NCBI GenBank assembly: GCA_934045075.1
Contig: OW203747.1
Location: 7,956,357-8,020,356, forward strand
Reading direction: 5' to 3'
From: Yponomeuta sedellus
Lineage: Eukaryota; Arthropoda; Insecta; Lepidoptera; Yponomeutidae
Length of the DNA stretch: 64,000 bases
Position 1 is the first letter of the stretch. Each line of letters begins with the position of its first letter. Shown here piece by piece: positions 9,140 to 19,702 of this stretch. The translations under genes were made by a program, and so were the position numbers. A model generated the notes under the pieces. That model was not told where the DNA came from. It worked only from the letters and a program-made list of their open reading frames with translations, and ran no database searches.

Positions 9140-9384
9140 ATAGAATATTTTCAGGGCCTAATCGCGTAGTAATTTATTGCTATTTTACCTCGACGTATCG
9201 ACGACGTTACAGTCATAGTGGTCACGAGATGGCTGATTGAGGGTAGTCTGAAACCTCATCAGCCGAAGATGCGAACGGGTGCCAGCCATCAGTCTTCTCG
9301 TGACCACGATGACTGTAACGTCGTCGAAACGTCCAGGTAAACTAGCAATAAACTACGCGATTAAGCCCTGACAAATATTCTAAC
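9140..9384. mobile_element. Foldback element (CCGAAACGTCGG family)
   Basis: The arms are ~75-90 bp. AGAATATTTTCAGGGCCTAATCGCG... on the left is mirrored by ...CGCGATTAAGCCCTGACAAATATTC on the right, and CGACGACGTTACAGTCAT is mirrored by ATGACTGTAACGTCGTCG. The loop holds GGCTGATTGAGGGTAGTCTG. No protein is encoded. Confidence 0.8.
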
Positions 9385-9414
9385 TAGTCGATTTTTTCTT
9401 TTTTTTCTTTTTCT

Positions 9415-9565
9415 TTTTCTCAGTCTACCCGAGACCACGGCAACTGTAACGCTGCCGAAACGTCGGGAAATAAGGTAATAACGTTTTATTCAATAAACAA
9501 TCGATTTGACCCGTTTAATAAATAACTGTGTGTGAGTATCGCGAATTATTAAGAAATACTATGCT
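9415..9565. repeat. Half copy of foldback/MITE family
   Basis: It runs GAGACCACGGCAACTGTAACG, GCCGAAACGTCGGGAAATAAG, CAATCGATTTGACCCGTTTA and AATTATTAAGAAATACTAT, the reverse of the block order at 1615-1840. Confidence 0.6.
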
Positions 9566-10138
9566 TGGCGTAGGACATCTGTAATAAGATATTTTGTGAC
9601 GGAGATAAATTTGCTTCGCACCATGGCAACGGGAACGAGGAAAGGCTATTCTAATATTCTTAGAATCCCGGCAAAGGCACTTACGACCTAGTTTTATACG
9701 AACTTCCGCCCTATCAATTACGCCTTGAGGAATAATACAACGTCTCGCGAAGTAACGTTCAATTTGAAATGTATTTTTTCCTTTTAACACGGTAAAAACC
9801 ATCAGACGAGCTAATGAATATCCCTTTTTCGCACACAGATATATACGTACGTGAAAAGTTACATAATCAAGTAACTGAAATTGATGATAACGCCCCCTGA
9901 CTGATCGGCTATAAGCAGGAATCATCGTGACCGCAGAGGGAACGCCCCGGCAATTGTTACTGGTTTCATGCAATTTTCCCCCCATTTATTGCGAATAGAA
10001 GCGAATCAAAAATATACCTATTTTTGGACAAAATAAATCCTAAATTGCATGAAAAAGGGAAAATTAAATTGTCTATTTAACAGTTTTAAAAATAAATTGC
10101 TTAATAATAACAATTTATTGCCAGAACACGTAAAATAC

Positions 10139-10188
10139 GAGTACTTGGCCCTCGTGGTGGAGTATGGCCTAACCTTTCTGTGATGTAT
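10139..10188 (+). repeat. 5S-SINE tail scrap
   Basis: ACTTGGCCCTCGTGGTGGAGT and ATGGCCTAACCTTTCTG match the SINE tail. It is truncated on both sides. Confidence 0.55.
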
Positions 10189-10214
10189 AAAGAAAACCGA
10201 GACTTAAGCGCCCA

Positions 10215-10345
10215 GGTTTCAACGCGATCTTTTCCTTCACAATTAGCAAGCGAGATTGTAATACTACTTATTCTAAATGTACGCACCGGGGTTCCAACAT
10301 ATGACCTCCAGAATGAGGAGCCGGAGTTTTACCGCTCCACTATCA
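10215..10345 (-). repeat. tRNA-like SINE fragment (third family)
   Basis: ATCTTTTCCTTCACAATTAGC is followed by a minus-strand tRNA-like stretch ending TTACCGCTCCACTATCACTCC. It is diverged relative to 27230-27482. Confidence 0.4.
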
Positions 10346-10461
10346 CTCCATAGTAACACAAAATCTGAAAACAATTTCTTCTGTATCGTTGACTAGTTAA
10401 GCTATCATGAAAGTGTGAACTTCTAAAGTTAAATGGAATTTACTTCAAATTTACTATTCAA

Positions 10462-10812
10462 TATCAACCCTTGTATGGCCCCACTGCTGGGGCACGGGTG
10501 TCTTCCAGCCTCGCAAGAAGGTTGGGCCATACTCCACCACGGTGGCCATTTCCGGGTTGGTGGAAGATTGTAAGACAGTGGCCGGCCTTACTGTCAGAAG
10601 TTATCCAGCGCCCCATAAGTCCTCTGACATGGTTTAAGCAGCAGGCCTAATGTGCCTTGCGAAGCACAAAAGCGCTCGGAAAAATACCTCCAGCAGTAGT
10701 AGCACAGATTAGATAATAGTAGTCACTTATCCTGCTACTGACCGCAACTGTTGTTGCTTAACTCAAGTGATTGATTCCAATCACTCGGTTCGACTAGGCT
10801 ACGAAAGCTTTT
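10462..10812 (-). mobile_element. 5S rRNA-derived SINE, near full length
   Basis: On the minus strand a 5S-like head (GAGTTAAGCAACAACAGTTGC, with CCGAGTGATTGGAATCAATCA) is followed by the shared body and a tail ending CCCCAGCAGTGGGG...CAAGGGTTGAT. The middle of the head carries a private insertion near 10700-10730 and is more diverged than in other copies. Confidence 0.75.
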
Positions 10813-10904
10813 GCGCTGAGAATGCCTCGCAGTGTAACGTACGTACCTATATATAACCGTTCCCTTCACTCGCGGTATATTTTTACCGTACTGTTTGTTA
10901 CAGT

Positions 10905-11010
10905 AAGATATTATTATTATTAAAATTCTTTATTGCATAAAAATGTTGCACAAAGACGAGCTTAATGCTATTTAGCATTATCTACCAGATAACCTAAGTT
11001 TTGGAGACAA
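10905..11010 (-). repeat. LINE 3' tail with (TAA)n
   Basis: On the minus strand it ends TTTATGCAATAAAGAATTTTA followed by TAATAATAAT. This is the same GCAATAAAG tail as at 2570 and 8800. Confidence 0.55.
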
Positions 11011-11849
11011 GATTAGCAGGTAGTGCAATATTAATCAATATAATATTTACTAATTATATCTATTTTATATATTAACTTAAAAATAGTAGGGGAATATTAT
11101 ATAACATAACAATAAATAAATATGAAATACAATAAATACATAAACATTATCTACATACAAATATATAAGATAACAATTATATCAACGGTGATATTATATC
11201 AATTAATCAAAATATTCCAAACGATTAATCACACAAAGATTTGCCGAGTCATTGACTCAAACACAGACTGCACTTAGTTATTGGTTTAGGCTAAGTTTCT
11301 AGCTGACGCATTAGTAGATTAGATTGATTCTGCTGAAGCCGCAATGTAAAATTACACAGAAGATTACCTAAACTCCTGCAACTTGAGAATACCCGCCAAT
11401 TAAGATTAGATTGTCTGAGCTGAGTGGATGGACTATATTATGGTGCTGGGTAAGCTTGATGTACGTATATATCTCAGGCTCAGTGATTATGTAAATTTTA
11501 TCGTACAAATCTGTGTGCAAGAGCGACTTATCTACTGGACTTTGTCATAACATGGCAGAGCTAGTCTCAGTATCACTTTCATGTCTCAAATACCCTCTGA
11601 AATGCGGTTTCTGCTATGGGTGATACATACTACGCCGCATTTATATGCGGCAGAGCTAAGTAAGCAATCGACTTTCGCACACAGATGTAGGTATACGTTT
11701 AAAGTTCCATAATCAAGCCGCAGGCGGTAACGATGTACTACCATAGTTATTTTTTTGTCTTGTTGACTCGTCAAAGCGTGTACCAAGAGCATGCGATGAT
11801 TGAGGTTATTAAAATTGGACAACTTAATAAAATCGAGCCAAAATATGAT
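11011..11849. other. Unassigned AT-rich DNA
   Basis: No convincing gene. A 78-codon minus-strand frame at 11586-11822 has no recognisable motif. Confidence 0.4.
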
Positions 11850-12170
11850 GGTGAATACCTAGGGACAATAGAATGATGATGGAAGCAAGACATGAACACA
11901 CCAAGCAAGTACTTACACTTGTGAGCCTGAGGATGCCTCGTGTTGAGGCGAAACGAGTCGCGTATTTTCTCACACATGTATTGGTGTAGGTGGTGGTGTG
12001 TTTGTGTCTTGCTCCTACTTAAAATAGTGAGAGGAAGGGATGCATTAACTAACCGCATGGTGCTTGTGGGATGTTTGGCGGAATTTAGCAAAGTAATTTT
12101 CATATTTTAATGCTACTATAGATTTCCGCAAAGAAACGCCTGATTCCATATAATATAAAGAATGACCTGC
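11850..12170 (-). repeat. Dispersed repeat with short inverted arms
   Basis: It shares long blocks with 31265-31510 in the opposite orientation: GGAATCAGGCGTTTCTTTGCG, ATGAAAATTACTTTGC, and GCATTAACTAACCGCATGGTG with GTGTTTGTGTCTTGCT. No coding content is recognised. Confidence 0.6.
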
Positions 12171-12685
12171 CTTGTAGTTAATGCTTATCTGGCGTCTTGA
12201 TAACATTTTTTTTACTACGAGTATTACAATTTTGTTTTATTGGCACACTGTGAACATTATGTGTACAAGGTATCTTAGTTAGCGCTAAAGTGCAAGCGTA
12301 AAATTCCTTCAATTCAACCATTTGCCTACTTACACTGGTCGACTAGCTCTGCAAGACACTTCCACCGTAAATCAGTCAGTTCTAAACGAATTGGCTGAAA
12401 GCCAGGGGTTCTCAACCTTTAGCGCCAGTTAATCTAACGCAGAGGCCCGCTGGCGGCAATTCAAGAGTTTTTTATTTTATTTTATCTTCTATAGACATTT
12501 TGGCACTAGCGCAAAATAAGACTACAACTCCAATTGCTTTGACCCGACCAGAGGTGCTCTTTTACCACGGACGCGTTAATGAAATACTTTATAGCTGAAG
12601 GCGTTTAATGCATTTCAAATTTAAACATGATGAGAGTTTTGATTACGTAAAGCTGCTCTTACTTCTGGCTCACACATTGAAATCA

Positions 12686-12775
12686 TCATCATCATAGTCA
12701 ACCTGTATCAGTCTACTGCTGGACTTAGGTCTCTCCCAAGACACGCCACTGAGTACTTTTAGTGTGAGGAAATGT
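12686..12775 (-). repeat. RTE LINE 3' end
   Basis: On the minus strand it reads AGTGGCGTGTCTTGGGAGAG, TCCAGCAGTAGACTG, then ATGATGATGATG. It matches the 42338-42490 copy, with the tail built of GAT units. Confidence 0.65.
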
Positions 12776-12919
12776 CTTCACAAAATTATTTCGTAATGTT
12801 TTAAATTTTGTGATGTGATTTATAAGTAATAATAAATGCATATTATATGTTTTAAAATTATAAAAAAAGGAGAATTACGGACATTCTTGATACAATGTAG
12901 TTTTGATAGACGTATTTAA

Positions 12920-13350
12920 CTATATTATTTTTAATGCACTAACCCGTGCTAAGGAATTCGAATCCCGGCATGGGCGGAATTTTTAGCCTCTAAATAGGTT
13001 TTTTAAAATTGTCCTTAGATCGCGTTAGTGCATTAAAAATAATAAAAATAAAAATATAATTATTAAAAATAATATAAAAATAATAAATCATGTGGGTACA
13101 GCGATATCATTCCGATGTAAAACCTAACTGCAAAACAAGGTACTCGGGGCTGCAAGTGATGCAAATTACTTCTGCCAGATGTCGCTGCCTGTACGTAATA
13201 CAGATAATGTTGTAAAGAGGTTCGAAATTTAACTGATGCCGGTGACTCGCCCATTAACTCAGTTGGTAAGAGCGCTCGCACGGATAGGCAGAGATCGCGG
13301 GTTCGAATCCCGGTATGGGTGGAATTTTTAGCCTCTAAATAGGTTTTTTA
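12920..13350. mobile_element. TLC repeat, three-part composite
   Basis: The order is: inverted tail (TATTTTTAATGCACTAACCC), a short plus-strand core scrap (TTCGAATCCCGGCATGGG to GCCTCTAAATAGG), a plus-strand tail, and a full plus-strand unit (GTGGGTACAGCGATATCATT... to GCCTCTAAATAGG). The entire 431 bp is flanked by one perfect 12-bp repeat AGACGTATTTAA (12908-12919, 13351-13362). Confidence 0.8.
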
Positions 13351-13379
13351 AGACGTATTTAATATTTGACAAGAAAGAA

Positions 13380-13750
13380 GTTCATAATCCCACTTGCCAA
13401 TCGTCATTATAAAACACCGGCCAAGTGTCTGGCCACGCGCAGTATCGGGTTTCGTAGGAGTGGATTTTACTTGCTTCACAGAAATAATAACGTCATCTAA
13501 GTAATTTTAACCGGAATTCGCTCAGAGATTTCCATTTAGCCGTAACTTTTAACAGCCTACCTAGCGGTGATAGTTTTTCCTTTAAATGAACATATCTTTT
13601 ATAATGTGCTACTGTCCCAAATTTTTTCACGTACATTTTTATCTACATTTTACCTTTTAGCCAGAGAAGGAAAAAGACACAGCTTTAACGAAAATTTTTA
13701 TTTAAAGCTTAATATTTCGCAAACGTATCCTTAAATAAAAAAACAGTTTT
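13380..13750. other. Unassigned DNA with a transposon scrap
   Basis: CACCGGCCAAGTGTCTGGCC at about 13420 resembles the GGCCGGT-ended repeat at 41335-41853. I see nothing else identifiable. Confidence 0.35.
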
Positions 13751-13751
13751 A

Positions 13752-13757
13752 CTACAC
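13752..13757. repeat. Target site duplication of BEL/Pao, left
   Basis: CTACAC directly precedes the left LTR and is repeated at 20779-20784 directly after the right LTR. Confidence 0.9.
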
Positions 13758-14241
13758 TGGACGGGTTTCTAAGACGCCCGGCGTCCATTGTTGAAAACGT
13801 TTCTAGAGACAAATGTATGTAGGTAAAAGCTTGGACTGTATAAAAAGATCTAGACTAGCACCAGTGATGACCAAAGAGGTGAAAAGCTTGGCCTGGGGAC
13901 AGGAAAAAAGGGATATAAAAGTACTTACATCAGGCCACCACTGGAGTTGAGTCCACGTCGGCTATGCACTTTGAAACAACCACAGCACTTGGTATTTGGG
14001 CCGGCCGGCCAACTTTTCTGTGTTAGATCACTCACAGATGCACTGAGTTTAAGGATTATCTTATATTTAAAGACAATTGGTGGGATTAAGCCCCTTTACG
14101 AAATTTTATTTAGTTTGGCGAGAGAGCCGTCATGCGTCTTGTTGCGCGCGGATTTTGAAGTAGTTTTTTTTTTTTGTAGGTGGCGCTGCATGTTGAGGAA
14201 TAGAGTTGGGAAGGATAGGGATGGGATAACAAGCCAAGACA
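13758..14241 (-). mobile_element. BEL/Pao 3' LTR (484 bp)
   Basis: On the element's strand it starts TGTCTTGG and ends CCGTCCA (TG...CA). By eye it is identical over its whole length to 20295-20778, including a 12-nt T run. It carries AATAAA on the minus strand near 14106-14111, a possible polyadenylation signal. Confidence 0.92.
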
Positions 14242-14251
14242 TTTTCCCCCC
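14242..14251 (-). other. Polypurine tract
   Basis: On the minus strand GGGGGGAAAA abuts the 3' LTR start (TGTCTTGG). This is where plus-strand DNA synthesis of LTR retroelements is primed. Confidence 0.8.
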
Positions 14252-14464
14252 ACTTGAAATCACTGGTGATTTCATGGTTGATGAACTACCTAACTTAGTC
14301 CAAGACAAGTTTAACTTAAAGTACAATTTAGCCCTATGTAAATTTATTACTTAAATGCACAACTTTTATGCTAAAACCAACACAACCTATATCTATGCTC
14401 ATTGTAACAGAAATAACAACATTAGTTTTAAGTTAATTAAGTGATTCAATAAACAAGTGTCGTT

Positions 14465-17400
14465 TCAGTTTTGAATTGGTAAAGGACAAATCTTTGTGAC
14501 GGGACGTTTAACTACGTTTGTGGCAGTACGCAGTGTGACTACACGAACGACGCTATCCGATCCCGGATGTAACGCAACGACCCTTCCAAGACGCCATTCC
14601 AGCACTGGAAGGTTAGGTTCCAAGAGCAAACAAATGTCATTGAGTTGTACATTGGCTTGCCCCTTCAACCATTTAGAACGTTGTTGTAAGGTGTGCAAGT
14701 AATCTTGCTGCCAAATGCGCCAGAATGACTGGGTGAGTTTCTGGAGCATCTGCCAGCGAGAGCGAGGTGGTATATAAATGTCTACCAAGTCTGGTTCAGG
14801 TAGAGATGTGAGTGGTCGACCTGTCAAGAAGTGACCAGGGGTCAGTACATCGGCCTCCCCAGGATCCGAAGAGATGTTGCAAAGTGGGCGTGAATTTAAC
14901 ACGGCTTCGACCTTTGCTAAGACCGTAAACAATTCCTCTAGCGTGAGAACTTGGGAGCCAACCACTCTTTTTAAATGATATTTCATGGACTTAACTCCAC
15001 TTTCAAAAATGCCGCCAAAATGACTTCCAAGTGGTGGGTTAAGCTGCCACACAATACCTCGCTCAGCTAATTTACAGTGTATCTTTTCTGAGTCTTTATT
15101 AACCAGAGCATGAAGCTCATTCAAGTATTTTCGCGCTCCTATAAAGTTTGTACCATTGTCGGTAATAATAAATTGACAAAGATTCCTTCGTGACACGAAG
15201 CGATCAAGCGCTGCAAGAAAAGCAGGAGTAGATAGCTCCGTCACAGCTTCAAGATGAAGAGCCTTAACAGCTAGACATACGAACACACAAACGTAAGCCT
15301 TATAAGTACGCGCGTTGCGTCTGGTGCTTTCTTTTACAATAAAAGGACCAGCGAAATCAATGCCGACCTTACGGAAACATTGAGTAGGAGTCACTCGAGG
15401 AGCTGGAAGATCACCCATAATAGGTTGACATGGGATGGGTTTTACCTTGAAACAGGTAACACACTTAGCAAGGCGTGATCGAATTAGATTACGAATACCG
15501 AGAATCCAGTATTTTCGCTGAATTAAAGATTGCAAAGTCCGAGGACCGCAATGTAAGTTAGTTACATGTGAGGACTCTACTATTAATGTAGAGAGTGGAG
15601 AATCTTTGGGTAAAAGAACGGGATGCTTAGCTGATGTGGGTAATCCGGAGTTTCTCAAACGTCCCCCCACTCGCAAAAGATCTAGTTGATCAATAAAAGG
15701 GTTAAGTTTTTGTATTGCCCTAGAGCAAGGTTTTTTGAACATTATAAGTTGCATCTGTTCTGCAAAGGCTTTCTTTTGGACAAATTTAATTATCACAGTA
15801 AAGGCCCTGTCATATTCTTGTACAGTCAGACCAGAGATAACCCGTAGGTCTGCTGAGAGTTTTAGGTTATTGATGAATCGGAGGCACCAAGCACACCGGC
15901 GTAGGAGTTTAATGAGTGAGGAGGTATCCACGAGCCATCTTTCAATCAAGTCATTTGAAACTTGGTCTACAGTTTCAACAAGTGTGATGTATCCTGACTT
16001 CAATTCCGGAACGGACCGATTACTGTCGAAGTCCTTACTCATGGGCCAGGAATCTGTAGATTCTTGAAGCCAATTTGGCCCAGACCACCAAGTAGGACAA
16101 TTTGCCAATTTAGAGCAGGAGAGACCTCGACTGCAATGATCGGCTGGATTGTCGTGAGTAGATACATGACACCATTGAGTATCAGGCAAATCTTTTTTGA
16201 TTTTTACAACCCGATGAGCTACAAAAGTTTTCAGTTTATCGGGATCAGTGTGCAGCCAAGACAAGACAACACTGCTGTCTGTAAAGGCTAGAACTTTACG
16301 GAGATCAAGCTGATCTCGAAGCAAATTTTCCATGTGCTTCATTACCCGAGCAAGCAGTACTGCTGCGCACAGCTCCAGGCGGTTCACGGTTAGCGGCTTA
16401 AGAGGGGCCACCTTGGATTTAGCAATTAAAAGATGAGTGTTAATGACATTATCATTGGGGTTAATGACCCGCAAGTACACGCAACAACCATATGCCTTGC
16501 TCGAGCCATCACAAAACCCAACGAGGTCTATTTGATGAGAAAAATCAATTCGACGTGTTAGACGAATTTCAGAAAGGAATTGTAATTCCTCGTCGAATCT
16601 TCGCCATTGACGAGCGACGTCTTGTGGCACAGGTTCATCCCAACCCACCTTGAGGCGCCAGAGATCTTGTAGTAACAACTTAGCAATGAGTACCACGGGG
16701 GTAAGCCAACCTACAGGGTCGTAAATGCGAGCGACCTGGGACAGAATTGTACGCTTCGTAAAACCTAGTGGAGGAGTCGTCGAAGGCTGACGAGAGTATG
16801 TAAAGAAGTCTCCCGAGGGCTCCCACTGTACTCCTAGAATCTTTAGAGTGTTCTGAGAATCTTCGCAGAATGACTTAGGATTCTGGCAATGTTCCCTTTG
16901 AACATCTGCTAATAACTGAGGACAGTTACTACTCCATTTTCGAAGCTCGAACTTGGCACAGGCAAGTAAGTCGATGAGATCGGCTTTAAGCTTAGACGCA
17001 GCTTCTATGGAAGGCGCGCCGGCGACTATGTCGTCCATAAAAATGTCTTCACGTAAGACTTCTGCTGCCCGTGGCCATTGTGAGCCATGATCATTCGCAA
17101 GTTGATGTAAAGTGCGAATGGCAAGGTAAGGTGAGCTAGTCACACCATAAGTTACGGTGTTAAGTTGAAATTCCTGAACCGCTTGGGTAGACTCATTCCG
17201 CCAAAGTACATGTTGCCACTTTCGGTCTTCAGGACGGAGTTCAATATTCCGGTACATTTTACAAATATCCGCAGTAAATACCACTTGATGAAGGCGGAAT
17301 TTAGTAAGTATATCGACGATGTCGTTGTGAAGTTTTGGGCCGGTGTAAACAATGTCGTTCAGTGACAGGCCATTTGAGGTTTTTGCACTGGCATCAAACA

Positions 17401-19702
17401 CTACCCGAAGTTTCGTAGTAGAACTCTCTGGTCGAATAACGCAATGATGCGGAATTACATAGCGATCAGTGGATAGAGTATCCAGCTCGGTAACAGGTTG
17501 CATGTGACCTAAGTCCCCATACTCCTTCATGAAGATTGAGTAATCTTGTTTTAAAGTTTCATTTTTATTTAATCGTTTCTCTAAGTTACGAAAACGCGAC
17601 AGGGCGTGGCTATAAGAATCACCAAGAGGCTTGTGATTCTCTTTCAAAAGAATTGGAACAACATAGCGGCCAATGGTGTCCCGCGTTGTCAGTTCAGAAT
17701 ACAGCCTTTCACATTGGATATCCTCACTGTTTTCGATTTTAACTGCTGGGGGCTCTTCAACCTCCCAAAACCGCTTGACCACATCTTCGAGGCGCAGAGT
17801 GGAAGCAAAGAGGGACGAGGTAATATGCGGAGGGCGACAAGTTTCAACCCTTCCTGTGAGGACCCAGCCGAAAATGCTGTGTAAAGCTACAGGCAGACCA
17901 GGGCCCGAGTCTAGACGCTGGCCATCATAAATGTTATGGAATAGTTCAGCTCCCAGAAGTAAGTCAATTTCAGCAGGCTGATCAAAGTTATCATCAGCCA
18001 GCACCAAATGCTTGAAGCTGTCACGCACAGTCGATGGCAATTCTGCTGAAGGCAGTTTTGCTGTTATTTTGTTCATGACAATAGGGTTAATATTGAATAT
18101 TGGACCATCTGATCCTCGTGGCTGTACTGTGCATGAAGCTATCCCTCGAACCTCATGGACAATGTTTTGGCCTAGACCAGCTACAGAAACATTAATACGA
18201 CGTAGCGGTAAGCCCAAACGTTGAGCTAATGCAGATGTCATGAAACAGTCCTGAGCCCCACTATCAATCAAAGCACGTGCTATGGTGACTGAAGGGTTTT
18301 GACTACACCCACGGACTTTCACCATACACGTCCCTAGCAAGACTAATGTCCGGCTGTGACTAAGGTGAGTCACAGTAGTAGTGGTAACCACTGACTCCTC
18401 AGCTACAGTCTGCTGCTCGACCACACAGGGAGCAGCTGAGACTGTGTCTGCGGTCTCATGCAGTAGAGTGTGATGACGCATGCCACACGAGGCACAGCTG
18501 GCCTTAGAAAAGCATTTTGAAACATTGTGGTAAGGCCGCAGACAGTTATGACAAAGTCCTAACTGTGTGGCAAGTTTTACTCGACTGAGGACATCCATGT
18601 TACGAAACTTTGTACATTGGTACAATGTGTGTTCAAGACCACAGCATTTACAAACACCTGATGGTTTTTGGCTACTAGTCATTAAATTGCTAGTTTTAAA
18701 TTTCTGTGCCCCTGGGTGAGGGGTTTTAAAGTTTTGTTTATGTTGAGGTTGATGGGGATGAGAATAAATTGGCCCACTAGTTTCAAGAACTTTCACATAA
18801 CCATCTAGGAAAGTCACCAACTCATTGAAAGTTGGAAATTCCCCTTTGTTTTGAAGCTCAAAGCTCTTACGCGTATCTGCATCAAGAGTGCGTGATGCCA
18901 AATAGAACAGGAGAAATTCATGCAAGTTGGGGACCTTCATAGCTTTAAGAGCATTTACTGTTTCATTAAGCATATTTGTCAAAGCAGAAAGTTCCTGGAA
19001 ACTCCCATGTTTAATCCGACTTTGATTAAGAATTTTATCCAAGTAGGTAACAGCCAGAACCCTTTTATTCTCATACCTACTCTTAAGAGAGTCAAAGACA
19101 ATAGGATAGTTATCCTCTGTAACAGGTACACCACGAACAAGAGACAAGGGTGGACCCGAGAGACATGAGATCAAGTAGTGGAATTTTTCCACTTGACTGA
19201 TAGACCTATTGTCATGTACTAATGACACAAAGGTATCAAAGAAAGTTTGCCATTGTTCTATTTGTCCAGAAAACTTTGGAAGTTCCAATTTTGGAAGTCG
19301 CGCCTGCGGGTTCCCCTGAGTGGGCTTAGCGGAGCCATAAAGCTCAGATGATGAGCCAGACGCTACTGCAGCAGCTAAAGAGGCAGCTTGTGTTTGAGTT
19401 TGTAAACTATCTGCAGTGCTCAGCACTTCATAATAAAGGTCATCAAATGAAGCAACTGGTTTCATGTCAATAGGTTGAGTAGGCTTCATCTGAGCATTTA
19501 GAGTGTTAATCTTGGATGTTAATTCCACAAACTCCTCGCGAAGGGCTTCCATCCGTTTGAGACGCATGAGAAACTGGCTCCGTTTGGACTTATCTGATTG
19601 AACAACTTTCGACAAATCGTAGAGTATTTGAATATCCCTGAAAGCATATTCACGTTGTGCGGTAAGCACCGCCAAAGCGGTTTCATTGGCTTCGTTTGAC
19701 AT
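14465..19702 (-). CDS. gag-pol: BEL/Pao gag-pol polyprotein, intact
   Basis: A single open frame of 1745 codons ends with TGA at 14465-14467. I start it at the ATG at 19700-19702. The frame stays open 62 codons further upstream, but the only upstream initiation codon is a TTG. Domains in order: a gag region with DUF1759-like character; three zinc knuckles at residues ~351-363, 384-397 and 403-415, the last being CASCGMRHHTLLH, typical of this group; an aspartic protease with DSG at 480-482; reverse transcriptase with FMDD at 888-891; RNase H with D1065 (FCDGSS); an HHCC integrase; the integrase catalytic triad D1449, D1515 and E1567; and a C-terminal DUF5641-like domain. No frameshift or internal stop is seen and no envelope gene follows. 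The product would form particles, reverse-transcribe and integrate the element. It is a recent, possibly active copy. Confidence 0.96.
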   Translation of the reverse strand: MSNEANETALAVLTAQREYAFRDIQILYDLSKVVQSDKSKRSQFLMRLKRMEALREEFVELTSKINTLNAQMKPTQPIDMKPVASFDDLYYEVLSTADSLQTQTQAASLAAAVASGSSSELYGSAKPTQGNPQARLPKLELPKFSGQIEQWQTFFDTFVSLVHDNRSISQVEKFHYLISCLSGPPLSLVRGVPVTEDNYPIVFDSLKSRYENKRVLAVTYLDKILNQSRIKHGSFQELSALTNMLNETVNALKAMKVPNLHEFLLFYLASRTLDADTRKSFELQNKGEFPTFNELVTFLDGYVKVLETSGPIYSHPHQPQHKQNFKTPHPGAQKFKTSNLMTSSQKPSGVCKCCGLEHTLYQCTKFRNMDVLSRVKLATQLGLCHNCLRPYHNVSKCFSKASCASCGMRHHTLLHETADTVSAAPCVVEQQTVAEESVVTTTTVTHLSHSRTLVLLGTCMVKVRGCSQNPSVTIARALIDSGAQDCFMTSALAQRLGLPLRRINVSVAGLGQNIVHEVRGIASCTVQPRGSDGPIFNINPIVMNKITAKLPSAELPSTVRDSFKHLVLADDNFDQPAEIDLLLGAELFHNIYDGQRLDSGPGLPVALHSIFGWVLTGRVETCRPPHITSSLFASTLRLEDVVKRFWEVEEPPAVKIENSEDIQCERLYSELTTRDTIGRYVVPILLKENHKPLGDSYSHALSRFRNLEKRLNKNETLKQDYSIFMKEYGDLGHMQPVTELDTLSTDRYVIPHHCVIRPESSTTKLRVVFDASAKTSNGLSLNDIVYTGPKLHNDIVDILTKFRLHQVVFTADICKMYRNIELRPEDRKWQHVLWRNESTQAVQEFQLNTVTYGVTSSPYLAIRTLHQLANDHGSQWPRAAEVLREDIFMDDIVAGAPSIEAASKLKADLIDLLACAKFELRKWSSNCPQLLADVQREHCQNPKSFCEDSQNTLKILGVQWEPSGDFFTYSRQPSTTPPLGFTKRTILSQVARIYDPVGWLTPVVLIAKLLLQDLWRLKVGWDEPVPQDVARQWRRFDEELQFLSEIRLTRRIDFSHQIDLVGFCDGSSKAYGCCVYLRVINPNDNVINTHLLIAKSKVAPLKPLTVNRLELCAAVLLARVMKHMENLLRDQLDLRKVLAFTDSSVVLSWLHTDPDKLKTFVAHRVVKIKKDLPDTQWCHVSTHDNPADHCSRGLSCSKLANCPTWWSGPNWLQESTDSWPMSKDFDSNRSVPELKSGYITLVETVDQVSNDLIERWLVDTSSLIKLLRRCAWCLRFINNLKLSADLRVISGLTVQEYDRAFTVIIKFVQKKAFAEQMQLIMFKKPCSRAIQKLNPFIDQLDLLRVGGRLRNSGLPTSAKHPVLLPKDSPLSTLIVESSHVTNLHCGPRTLQSLIQRKYWILGIRNLIRSRLAKCVTCFKVKPIPCQPIMGDLPAPRVTPTQCFRKVGIDFAGPFIVKESTRRNARTYKAYVCVFVCLAVKALHLEAVTELSTPAFLAALDRFVSRRNLCQFIITDNGTNFIGARKYLNELHALVNKDSEKIHCKLAERGIVWQLNPPLGSHFGGIFESGVKSMKYHLKRVVGSQVLTLEELFTVLAKVEAVLNSRPLCNISSDPGEADVLTPGHFLTGRPLTSLPEPDLVDIYIPPRSRWQMLQKLTQSFWRIWQQDYLHTLQQRSKWLKGQANVQLNDICLLLEPNLPVLEWRLGRVVALHPGSDSVVRVVTLRTATNVVKRPVTKICPLPIQN

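Noticed and set aside
9515..9985. 156-codon minus-strand frame
   Set aside because: Its C-terminal part is foldback/MITE sequence shared with 1615-1840, and no domain is recognised in the rest.
13947..14354. Plus-strand frames over both LTRs (also 20484-20933)
   Set aside because: They run antisense through the LTR and into different flanks. They are chance frames in a repeat.
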